Assembly: GCA_001312325.1 (NCBI GenBank)
Contig: BBDJ01000003.1
Span: 186,001-250,000, forward strand
Reading direction: 5' to 3'
Length of the DNA stretch: 64,000 nucleotides
Origin: Lysinibacillus pakistanensis
Lineage (GTDB): Bacteria > Bacillota > Bacilli > Bacillales_A > Planococcaceae
The notes beneath the pieces are model-generated. The model searched no databases and was not told where the DNA came from. It was given only the letters and a program-made list of their open reading frames with translations. This document shows, piece by piece, positions 1-7,443 of the stretch. Both the position numbers and the translations under genes were made by a program. Within the stretch, counting starts at the first letter, position 1, and each line of letters begins with the position of its first letter.

Positions 1-1
1 G

Positions 2-165
2 GAAGCATTATATCAAACTCTCATTACAGATAAATTAGTTGTTGAAATAGATGATATAAAGAGGTCATGGAACAAGCACTCGACAAAGATCTTGCTGATT
101 ATTCAGAGCTTGATACTACTAAGGTAACAAAGGATGTAGTTAAAGAACTTTCAAAGAGGGGATGA
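2..165 (+). CDS. 3' end of an unknown gene, frameshifted
   Basis: An open frame enters from the left edge and must switch frame near position 60 to reach the stop at 163-165. The visible tail is charged and helical, ending in VTKDVVKELSKRG. The stop lies 3 nt before the ATG of the next gene, so the two are probably co-transcribed. Too little is present to name a family. Confidence 0.35.
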
Positions 166-168
166 ACA

Positions 169-609
169 ATGGATTATCATATAAGAACCTCTGCAGTAGA
201 TGATTATGAAAAAATATTTATTAAGAATATTGAACAAACGATTAAAAGAATGGTAAATAATAAATTTCTTTTAAAAAAAAGATTATTTCGAATTAAGCAT
301 TGTTTTTTTTATGAAGACTTCCTTATCACGATTCGGATTGAAGATGGAATAATAACTGAACTTAATAAAAATAGTTATGAATCTTTTATACCTGATTCAT
401 TTTTAATCAACTTATCAAATGTCGAAAAGTTACCACCAAGATTAAATAGGTATAAGAATCTAGGTTTAGGAAGGTTCAGAAATGAAATTAAACAATCTTT
501 AAAGCACGGAAAAATAGTAGCAAATAATGAAAATGATGCTTTTTGGCAAGATTACAATATAACATTAAAGATTGATCAAAATATTCATCTTGCAGATGTA
601 GTAAATTAG
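169..609 (+). CDS. Hypothetical protein, 146 aa
   Basis: ATG at 169 follows an AAAGAGGGG-like ribosome binding site inside the end of the upstream gene, which implies translational coupling. The product is soluble, basic and rich in Lys, Asn and Ile, with no signal peptide, membrane segment or recognisable motif. A small gene coupled to the end of a larger one and followed by a terminator would fit an immunity or antitoxin protein, but nothing in the sequence proves this. I do not recognise the family. Confidence 0.6.
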   Translation: MDYHIRTSAVDDYEKIFIKNIEQTIKRMVNNKFLLKKRLFRIKHCFFYEDFLITIRIEDGIITELNKNSYESFIPDSFLINLSNVEKLPPRLNRYKNLGLGRFRNEIKQSLKHGKIVANNENDAFWQDYNITLKIDQNIHLADVVN

Positions 610-642
610 GATTTATAATTAGGAAAGACACTAACATTATTT

Positions 643-677
643 AGCCATATCTCAATGGAGATATGGCTTTTAATTTT
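643..677 (+). terminator. Intrinsic terminator
   Basis: An 11-bp stem (AGCCATATCTC with its complement) and a 4-nt loop are followed by TTTTAATTTT. It ends the 169-609 unit. Confidence 0.8.
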
Positions 678-770
678 ACCTAATGTAGGGATGTAGAATT
701 TATGTTGTTGTGATATCTGATTAATGTAAGATTTCAAATATTTACTTAAAACTAGACTTCAACTAATAAT

Positions 771-811
771 GACCAGGCAATCACAAAAATTTGTGAGCCT
801 GGTCTTTTTTT
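771..811 (+). terminator. Intrinsic terminator
   Basis: GACCAGGC pairs with GCCTGGTC, extended by an inner TCACAAA/TTTGTGA stem, and is followed by seven T. It insulates the SOS promoter at 813 from upstream transcription. Confidence 0.85.
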
Positions 812-812
812 G

Positions 813-860
813 TTGCTTAATTAAGAACGTTTGTTCTATAATATACACGAACAAATGTTC
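813..860 (+). promoter_or_regulatory. SOS promoter with two LexA (DinR) boxes
   Basis: Two perfect GAAC-N4-GTTC palindromes lie at 825-836 and 849-860. They bracket a -10 TATAAT (837-842) whose -35 TTGCTT (813-818) is 18 bp upstream. GAAC-N4-GTTC is the core of the Bacillus LexA operator. One site fills the spacer and the other covers the start region, so strong repression relieved by DNA damage is expected for the YolD-like genes that follow. Confidence 0.85.
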
Positions 861-882
861 TTACTTTGAGGAGGCGTAAAGG

Positions 883-1156
883 ATGGCAGCTAAAACAAAA
901 ACACCAGCAAAGAAAAAAAGAACCAAAGCACCTAGACCGAGACGAGTTTGATTTAGAAGAAATCGCATACGCATTAACTGAAGCAATAAATGAATCAAAG
1001 TACAAAGCTTTTTCAGTTTATAGAAAGGATGAACTACTCTTAGGTATAGTCACAAAAATGGATGCAAACACTAGATTAATTCACATTAAAGATAAGTACA
1101 GGATTGTCCATAAAGTACATTTCTTAGATATTTTAAGTATTTCTGATGTTGATTAG
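883..1156 (+). CDS. YolD-like protein (first of two), frameshifted
   Basis: ATG at 883 follows GAGGAGGCG at a good distance. The frame from this ATG stops early; dropping one A from the A7 run at 913-919 joins it to the frame ending at 1156. The C-terminal half (LLLGIVTKMDANTRLI, then IKDKYRIVHKVHFLDILSIS) has the beta-strand pattern of the YolD-like family, small proteins usually paired with Y-family polymerases such as UvrX and YqjW. The Lys-rich N-terminus is unusual. It lies directly behind two LexA boxes, so damage induction is expected. The biochemical role of the family is not established. Confidence 0.7.
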
Positions 1157-1170
1157 TGGAGAGTGATTTT

Positions 1171-1511
1171 ATGATTCATGACCGTGGCAATATGAAATGG
1201 ACAGCGATGATGCTGCCAGAGCATATAAAGTTGATAAAGGAGTGGAAAAAAAAGAGCAATTTTACGATAAAAAGCGAGATTTAACCGAATGGGAGCTTGA
1301 AGAGATTGAGCAAACCATCCAGCGAGCTTTTAAGATGAGAAAACTAATCAAATTAACATTGTGGGATCATAACAAACTATACGATGCAATAGGAGAAATA
1401 ACCGGGACAGATTTATATAAGAAAGAACTACTATTAGATGCTGATTTATCTATAAAACGTATTCAGTTTGACCAGATACAAAAAGCGTCATTGGTAGACA
1501 CAGATGATTAA
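1171..1511 (+). CDS. YolD-like protein (second), frameshifted
   Basis: ATG at 1171 gives MIHDRGNMKWTAMMLPEH, the typical YolD N-terminus (xRDRGxxKWxxMMLPEH). An A8 run at 1246-1253 has one extra base; removing it restores the frame through the EITGTDLYKKELLLD strand region to the stop at 1509-1511. The gene lies 14 nt after the first YolD-like gene and overlaps the next by 8 nt, making a compact SOS operon. No Y-family polymerase gene is present beside it in this window, unlike the usual uvrX-yolD pair. Confidence 0.8.
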
Positions 1512-1845
1512 ACCCGAAGAACGGAGGAATGTACACCAATTTATTTTATTAGAAATGGCCGTTAAATCCTTACAGCACGACTATGGTACATTGGAAAATT
1601 TAAAAATGTCCAAGGTCTATATTAGTGTTGTAGATGATTTATTAAAGCACTTGAGAACTGATTACTATAACAAAAAGCGCTTGTTGGCTAAGCAAAAAAT
1701 AGAGGTAGTGAAGTGGATTCATATAGACCAATATTTTAGCGATGTTGTGTTAAAAACACCTGGGGAAGATGTTGTACTACGTTACGCAAAACAAGCTCTC
1801 AAAAATAAAGTTGAAGAATTGATAATTTATTACTTAAACAAATGA
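1504..1845 (+). CDS. Hypothetical protein, third gene of the SOS operon
   Basis: ATG at 1504 overlaps the end of the second YolD-like gene by 8 nt, which indicates translational coupling. The 113-residue product is helical and basic, without membrane segments or Cys motifs. Small helical proteins of this kind sit downstream of yolD genes in other Bacillales, but I know of no assigned function. Its location predicts co-induction by DNA damage. It is followed by a short terminator-like hairpin. Confidence 0.65.
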   Translation: MIKPEERRNVHQFILLEMAVKSLQHDYGTLENLKMSKVYISVVDDLLKHLRTDYYNKKRLLAKQKIEVVKWIHIDQYFSDVVLKTPGEDVVLRYAKQALKNKVEELIIYYLNK

Positions 1846-1857
1846 CATCATACAAAT

Positions 1858-1885
1858 GCCACTCATTGTGAGTGGCTAATTTTAT
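1858..1885 (+). terminator. Probable intrinsic terminator
   Basis: A 7-bp stem (GCCACTC/GAGTGGC) with a 5-nt loop is followed by TAATTTTAT. It is modest in strength and closes the YolD operon. Confidence 0.6.
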
Positions 1886-1928
1886 AATCAGAAAGATTAA
1901 ATTTAATAATATACACGAATACTAAAGT

Positions 1929-2132
1929 ATGGACATCGAGACATTACACCTTATAGCGATTCGTTGTTTTGAACGTATTCGAACGAAATGCATATTTTTA
2001 AGAATTTATACTTATGAAGAAGAGGATGGCAATTTAGCCTTTTATGGCTTGTACAAATGCAAGCGTAGATTTGTGGTAAGAAAAGTAATTTTAACATTTA
2101 ATGGAGAAGTCGTTGCCATTATTACACTATAA
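1929..2132 (+). CDS. Hypothetical small protein, 67 aa
   Basis: This is an open frame from ATG 1929 with a mixed charged and aromatic sequence (RIYTYEEEDGNLAFYGLYKC) and no known domain. No convincing ribosome binding site precedes the ATG. The upstream stretch AATATACACGAATAC resembles the start of the SOS promoter at 840-852 but lacks an intact GAAC-N4-GTTC. It could be a real small gene or a fragment. Confidence 0.4.
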   Translation: MDIETLHLIAIRCFERIRTKCIFLRIYTYEEEDGNLAFYGLYKCKRRFVVRKVILTFNGEVVAIITL

Positions 2133-2302
2133 ATCAGAGAATTTTGTCGTATTTTGACGAAAAGTAACATTTATTTTTTTGAATGGTTGTGAAACCCATT
2201 TTAAAATAATGTTGACAATGCTACCATAAAAGTAACAGGCAATAACGAGAACTATTGTTCTGAAATCTGTAACGGAGATGATAGATATTTTGGTCGAGAA
2301 AA

Positions 2303-2338
2303 TAAAAAAACACACCTCAAGTTGCACCTTGAGATGTG
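2303..2338 (-). terminator. Intrinsic terminator, minus strand
   Basis: A near-perfect stem (CACATCTCAAG with CTTGAGGTGTG) is followed on the minus strand by seven T. No convincing minus-strand gene lies just upstream, so it may be a leftover of a lost gene. Confidence 0.65.
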
Positions 2339-2467
2339 GAAAAATTCGAGTGACATCCACCCAATAAACCAATATTTATTATAACCTAAAACGGTTATTA
2401 ATCAATATTATAACCAAAAAAGATTGTAATTAAAAGTGGATGTCCTCATTTTAAGGAGGATAAGAGT

Positions 2468-2712
2468 ATGGATTATATTAGTGAAGAAATACTGAATGCG
2501 CTAGAAATTTTTTTTCTAAAATTTTCAAAATACCATTGCCTCAGTCAATTGACCTTGGTCATTGGTGGTCCAGAGTAATTAATGAGATAGAAATAGATTT
2601 ATTGTATTTGTTGTATGATAACAATGTTTTCGGAAGATATGACAACAATGATTTAATATTTATGAATAATTTACTTTCTAACCGAATCAAAGAGATAGAA
2701 ATAATGGTATAG
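2468..2712 (+). CDS. Hypothetical protein, about 81 aa, frameshifted
   Basis: ATG at 2468 follows AAGGAGGATAAG, a strong ribosome binding site. One T appears to be missing from the T8 run at 2508-2515. Restoring it joins MDYISEEILNALEIFFSK to a second frame beginning IFKIPLPQSIDLGHWWSR that ends at 2712. The product is acidic, helical and soluble, and matches no family I recognise. It lies in the accessory zone near the recombinase remnant. Confidence 0.55.
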
Positions 2713-2995
2713 GTAGCAATCTATTTAATAGATTTATCATTAATGTGGACAAACCCACAAAATGACCACAAATACATTTCGAACTACTTTATTACATTTT
2801 GGAAAAAATCATAAAAATAACTATTTAAGATTATCATTCTATGGAGTTCTTTCCTATTATAGTAGTCATTAATCAAATTTGAGATGGAAGGCAGTATCGG
2901 GTAATTCCCCTGAAATGCCTAATATATAAGGGTTTTAGTTAAACAATGAAAATTGGGCGTACCAAAAACGTGCCGATTCAGATGTTATCAGTGTA
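2713..2995. other. Intergenic region without a recognisable gene
   Basis: AT-rich DNA with short open stretches in several frames. No frame has both a ribosome binding site and coding character. Nothing further could be supported. Confidence 0.5.
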
Positions 2996-3037
2996 GGAGG
3001 CGAACTTTTTTTAGTTCGTCTCCTTCTATTTTTTTTC
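2996..3037. terminator. Intrinsic terminator
   Basis: A 10-bp stem (GGAGGCGAAC with GTTCGTCTCC) encloses an 8-nt loop and is followed by TTCTATTTTTTTT on the plus strand. It lies just past the C-terminal end of the recombinase remnant. Confidence 0.75.
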
Positions 3038-3057
3038 ACTATCTCTAAATTTGAAAT

Positions 3058-3425
3058 TTAATTTAATACTTGCGCCAGATTCTAAAAGCAAAACAGCGGG
3101 TGTATGTCTGAAACAGTAAGCGCGTATATAATCCACGCCAGCTGCCTTGCAATACCTCTCAATACATTCTTCGTACTGTTGATGGAGTTAAATAATTTCC
3201 AAGTGAGTTTTGAAAAATCATATATGTTTTTTAAGTTTGTTAATGTTAATTTATTATTGTTATTACGTCACCCTTCGCTTTCAACATTTTTTTTATTATC
3301 TCCGCATCTGACCAGCGTAAAGCCAAAGCCTCATTAATTCGTATTCCTGCCTCGCTAATAAATACAAAAGCATATATTAAAGCTGATAGTCTTATATCTT
3401 TAATGCTTGAACGTTTTTATATAAT
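3058..3425 (-). pseudogene. Remnant of a tyrosine recombinase (phage-type integrase)
   Basis: Reading the minus strand, the stretch near 3360-3295 encodes SEAGIRINEALALRWSDAE. This is the integrase box I pattern (GxRxxEaLaLrWsD) with the catalytic Arg. Further along, 3180-3060 encodes a box II-like stretch, YCFRHTPAVLLLESGASIK, matching HxxRHTxAxxLLExGasIk, where Pro replaces the usual His or Phe. The two blocks are in order but in different frames with stops between them, and the N-terminal core-binding domain is absent. It is a decayed integrase and marks the zone as a former mobile-element site. Confidence 0.75.
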
Positions 3426-3463
3426 CAAGTATTTAGTTGACAGCCAATACAAGAGGGAGTATT

Positions 3464-3507
3464 ATTTTATTATGAATTAAAAAAAACAAATTAATTCATA
3501 ATAAAAT
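3464..3507. promoter_or_regulatory. Perfect 17-bp inverted repeat, probable TetR operator
   Basis: The arm at 3464-3480 (ATTTTATTATGAATTAA) is repeated as an exact inverted copy at 3491-3507, separated by 10 nt. The right arm ends 15 nt before the start of the TetR-family gene, abutting its ribosome binding site. A long perfect palindrome directly before a TetR-type gene suggests autoregulation. An mRNA hairpin is an alternative reading. Confidence 0.7.
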
Positions 3508-3522
3508 GAGGAGGTGTAATGG

Positions 3523-4111
3523 ATGGCAAAAGGACCGAAAGGCTTTTCTGATGAAGAAAAGAATGAGCTAAGAGCAAAGCTTTGTACTGAATGTGAGCGG
3601 AGTTGGGCATTACATGGATACAAGAAAACAAGTATTGGTGAATTAACTGCAAAAATAGGAATATCAACAGGATCATTTTATTTATTGTATTCGGCTAAAG
3701 AGGATTTGTTTTGTGACACCTTAGAGCGTGTGCAAAATAGGTTAAAAAGCAATTTGCAAGAAATTATTAATAGTGAAAGGGGCAAAGCTGGTTTTATTAG
3801 TGCCATGAAATGGCATTTTAAAGAATTTGATAAATCACCATTTTTATATGATCTGGGAACTCCAGATTTCTTAGCCTTTTTAAACAAAATACCTAAAGAC
3901 CGTATCGAAAAACTACATTTTGATAGCGTAAATTTTTTTCTACGAGACCATTGATCTTGCAGGACTCAGACTGAAAGTTGAAAAAGAAAAAGCATATGCT
4001 GTAATAAGTTCGATGCTATTTATAGTGACAATAAAAGATAAAATTGCTTATGACCATCTTGAAGTATTTGAATTTCTATTAAATAGTACGATAGATACAA
4101 TTTTTGAATAA
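3523..4111 (+). CDS. TetR/AcrR-family transcriptional regulator, frameshifted
   Basis: ATG at 3523 follows GAGGAGGTG. The N-terminal 60 residues contain the TetR helix-turn-helix (GYKKTSIGELTAKIGISTGSF followed by the YxxKEDLF helix). An extra T in the T7 run at 3933-3939 causes an early stop; correcting it continues through YETIDLAGLRLKVEKEKA to 4111, giving about 195 residues, a normal TetR length. The ligand-binding half is not assignable. The palindrome just upstream is the likely operator, and the small membrane protein downstream is a possible target. Confidence 0.85.
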
Positions 4112-4234
4112 AGAGAGAAAAAATCAATGGAGGTAAAACGAAGGTGTCTGGGGATTTTTTTGAAGTATTTCTTTATTGTTTTAAAAAATTAGGTACCACT
4201 ATTCATTATTTTAAATATTAATGTCAGCAAAATT

Positions 4235-4441
4235 TTGCTTGTAATTGGAGTTGTCTTACATATAAAAGTGGATAAAGACAAGAAAGCAAGAATTTGTCGA
4301 CAAATTTGTATCGGAATTTCTATTCTGTTTTTTTTAGAAGCTATATCTATCTGGGGTGTTCTTATTTCCTATTTTAGGAGCATTCCTGTTAGAAGGATTT
4401 TCGGGAGCTTAAAAAGAAAAGCCCTCTTGTATGATGTATGA
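4235..4441 (+). CDS. Small membrane protein, probably incomplete
   Basis: TTG at 4235 opens a frame with two hydrophobic helices (LVIGVVLHI and ICIGISILFFLEAISIWGVLISYF) joined by a basic loop (KVDKDKKARI). The same frame is open further upstream without a clear start, and the last residues after the second helix look out of frame. The true gene probably starts earlier and is damaged by indels. It lies downstream of the TetR gene and could be its regulated partner. Confidence 0.4.
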   Translation: MLVIGVVLHIKVDKDKKARICRQICIGISILFFLEAISIWGVLISYFRSIPVRRIFGSLKRKALLYDV

Positions 4442-4641
4442 GTGTCAACGCCTAAATTGATTCACCATCACACAGGAGAACTCCATTTATGAATCTAATA
4501 CGAACCAAAAAAATTAATCAAGTCACTGAAGCGTACATAGTACACATGCGCGGCTGGTAGGCAAGGTATACAAACAAAGAGATAAAACTTGTGTTTCTAA
4601 AAATATATTAAGATTATGTAATGGAAAAAAGGAGACTTATA

Positions 4642-6607
4642 ATGAAAAAAAACAAATAGGCTGGTTGCTTTTGTAACCACCGTAATTACAATTTTCAGTT
4701 GCTTTTTCTACCTTCCCATGTCAACATTTGCAAGTGCTGAAGTAACTCCATCAGGTGTGGATATTTCAAAAATCGAAACAATAGTTGATGATATTATGGA
4801 AGGTAAAATAGGGGTTACCGTACCAGGTGCGGCAGTTTCTATAGTTAAAGAAGGAAAGCTAATTTTCAGCAAAGGGTATGGGGTAGCAAACATTAAGGAG
4901 GATATTCCTGTCGATCCCGCATCTACTGTATTTGAAATTGGATCGGTCAGCAAAATTTTTACATGGACAGCAGTAATGCAACTAGTTGAAGAAGGAAAGA
5001 TTGATCTGCATACAGATATACGAGAATACATCGGGCATGAGCGCCTTAATTTGGTTTATGATAAACCAATTACGATATTAGATTTAATGAACCATACTGC
5101 AGGATTTGAAGAAAATGCAAGCGAAATGCTTACTTTTGATAAAGAAAAAAATCATTCCTCTTGAAAAATGGGTAAGTGCAAAACATCAGCCCAAGCAAAT
5201 ATATGAACCGGGAACGGTTATCGCATATTCTAACTTCGGTACAGACATTGCAGGATATATAGTGGAAGTTAAGTCTGGGGAACGCTTTGAAGAATATGTA
5301 AAAAAAGCATATCTTTGATCCTTTGCATATGCAAAGAAGTACTGCCTATGCAAATTATTATCACCTACCTGGGTTTGCAGAAAATAAAAGCAAGGGTTAT
5401 GGCAGTGCGTCAAAAGGATTCGAGTTGCTACCAGAAAACTTTTTAAATGAGGCACCTGCTGGAGCGATTACTTCAACCGCAGAAGACATGGCAAAGTTTA
5501 TGATTGCCCACATGGATTATGAGGATGCTTTAGAAAACTCATTATTTAATTCGCCTCAAACGCTTAAAGAAATGCATACCGATTCCCTTTCTGTTTCTGC
5601 CGGTATGCCTTCTAATGCACATGGGTTTTGGATGCGTCAGGAAAACGGAGTTCGTTTACTAGAACACGGAGGAAATACAACCAATTTTTCCGCATTTTTA
5701 AGTCTCGTCCCAGAAGAGAATTTCGGTGTTAGTGTGCTTACCAACGTAGCTGGAGAATCGGGTGGTGTGCGAACTGAAATTGTAGATAAGCTCTCTGCCC
5801 AGTTTTCTCATCAAGCAACGGTTACTGTGCCAAATTTCCATACCCAAAATCTTAGTGGAACTTATTATTCGGGCCGAATGATTCATAGCAACTTCCTGTC
5901 AAGTTTATATTTGGTTTCTGGTGATAGTATTGTTGTAAAGGACATGGGAAACGGGGAAATTGAAGTACGACCTTCCATCGATCCAAATCGAGAAACACTT
6001 CACTTTGCAGAGGTTGCCCCCTTGGTTTTTGAACGAATGGATTCCAATCCATCTATATTGGAACGAAGCGGAGGCTCTCTCGCTTTTTTATCCTTTGAGT
6101 TAGATGAAAACGGTCAGGTTGATAAAGTTCGCACAGGAAATATTCGAGACTATTTAAAAATGCCGCTAAACAAAAACATCCAGATCAATCAGATTGCTTT
6201 TGTTTTTTTGTACATTAATTTTTATTACAGGCTCCATCGCTGCGCTCATATCTGTCATTTTATTGAGAAAACGTAAAAAGCAGGGAACCTCTCTTTATAT
6301 ACCGGCATATATACAGACAAATCTATTACCAGTTATCGGTCTATTAAGTTTGATCAACATGATAGTGACTATATTGAGATTTATGTCGGCTATGTCCTCT
6401 CCAATTGGAGATTTTAGGATACACCTAATAATCAATGCAGTTCTTTCTATCGGCATGATAATTGCAACTATCCCTATTTTAAGATCATTTAGGGATAAGG
6501 GAGTTAGCAGAAGAAGGAAAATATGGAATGCTATATTGGTAGCAGCTATTTGTACGTTCATTTTATTGATGATTCAGTACCGCTTTCTGTTGTTTTGGAC
6601 TATATAA
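4642..6607 (+). CDS. Class C beta-lactamase-like serine hydrolase with membrane tail, frameshifted
   Basis: ATG at 4642 follows AAAAGGAGAC. Four one-base errors (A8 4645-4652, A7 5145-5151, A7 5300-5306, T7 6203-6209) must be corrected to read one protein of about 650 residues. It has a signal peptide ending near FASAEV, then the penicillin-binding fold: SxxK as GSVSK near residue 92, a YSN motif near residue 195, and an HGG triad (LEHGGNT) near residue 340. The C-terminal 130 residues contain four hydrophobic helices. This architecture occurs in extracytoplasmic esterases and D,D-peptidases of Bacillales; true beta-lactamase activity cannot be inferred. Confidence 0.85.
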
Positions 6608-6683
6608 ATTGTCATCAAATTTGCTACTGCATAAAAGTCTACCAAACTTCACTCTAGTTAACGTTTAAATAGATTTTAATAAA

Positions 6684-6720
6684 AACAGGTAAAGTTAATT
6701 ACCTTGCCTGTTTTCATTTG
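6684..6720 (+). terminator. Probable intrinsic terminator
   Basis: AACAGGTAA pairs imperfectly with TTACCTTGCCTGTT, followed by TTTTCATTTG. It ends the serine hydrolase gene. Confidence 0.6.
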
Positions 6721-6837
6721 CAATGAATTACTTTTTTTAGTACGCATTGGTGGAGTTATTGACCTAACGACAGAGGGTACCAATGACAGTTCACAGGCTT
6801 TAAAATACGACAAACCAAAGGATGATGTGAAATGACA

Positions 6838-7061
6838 TGCAAGCATAACTACTACATGCCGAGACTTAGCTGAGTTATTACCAGCTGCACAAACTGCTTG
6901 CCGTATATGTTATCCCAGGAGTGTTACGGCATTAAAAATAGCTTCATCACTGAAACATATCGCTCACAAGAACGAAAAAAATATACATTTACTATTCAGC
7001 AACGTAAAAGTAAATACTATTGTTCAGTTTTTGTTGAGAATGATGTAGTAATCTAACAATG
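6838..7061 (+). pseudogene. Remnant resembling an M15-family (LAS) peptidase
   Basis: One frame reads TTCRDLAELLPAAQTACR; a second frame downstream reads KNSFITETYRSQERKKYTF. This order resembles the start of LAS peptidases and phage or spore endolysins (SRDLxxLxPxxq..., then ITxTYRSxERQ). The metal-binding His and Asp region is absent, and stops lie between the fragments. It is best read as a decayed cell-wall hydrolase gene; the family call rests mainly on the TYRSQER motif. Confidence 0.45.
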
Positions 7062-7103
7062 TCATTGTAAACAAACAAATGAATACGCATTAACCAATGA
7101 CGA

Positions 7104-7143
7104 AGCCCAGTTCACAATAAATTTTGAGCCTGGGCTTTTTTTT
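7104..7143 (+). terminator. Intrinsic terminator
   Basis: AGCCCAG pairs with CTGGGCT around an AT-rich loop and is followed by a T8 tract. It is probably the terminator of the decayed gene before it. Confidence 0.75.
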
Positions 7144-7235
7144 ATATGCAAGATTAAATTAATTTTAATAAAGAATACTACTTTATTTTCCAGATGTAGT
7201 CTTAAAATAAAGTTTGTTCACATTACCAATATCTA

Positions 7236-7268
7236 AGGTATCTCAATGTGGGATACCTCTTTTTTTTA
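7236..7268 (+). terminator. Intrinsic terminator
   Basis: AGGTATC pairs with GATACCT and is followed by CTTTTTTTT. It is the second terminator shielding the surface-protein gene downstream. Confidence 0.75.
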
Positions 7269-7443
7269 TCTAGTAAAGGAAATTGTTTATATGGAAGTTC
7301 ATTAATACCTAGTTAGAAAGGTTGTTCAGATTTTGTATATGTTGATTTACTATAGTTGAGCGTGGGGGAATCTGTAGAAAGGAGGATAGATTGGAACATT
7401 ATATAAAATCTATGAGACTTTTAAAAAGATTGGAGGAACAAAC

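Noticed and set aside
2127..2372. Minus-strand open frame of 81 codons
   Set aside because: It overlaps a terminator hairpin, lacks a ribosome site and shows no coding character.
3104..3337. Open frame of 77 codons on the plus strand
   Set aside because: It is antisense to the recombinase remnant, whose catalytic motifs are clear on the minus strand, and it has no ribosome binding site.
4489..4560. Short open frame MNLIRTKKINQ... before the serine hydrolase
   Set aside because: It has a fair ribosome site (AGGAGAAC) but only 23 codons and no recognisable feature; too weak to call.
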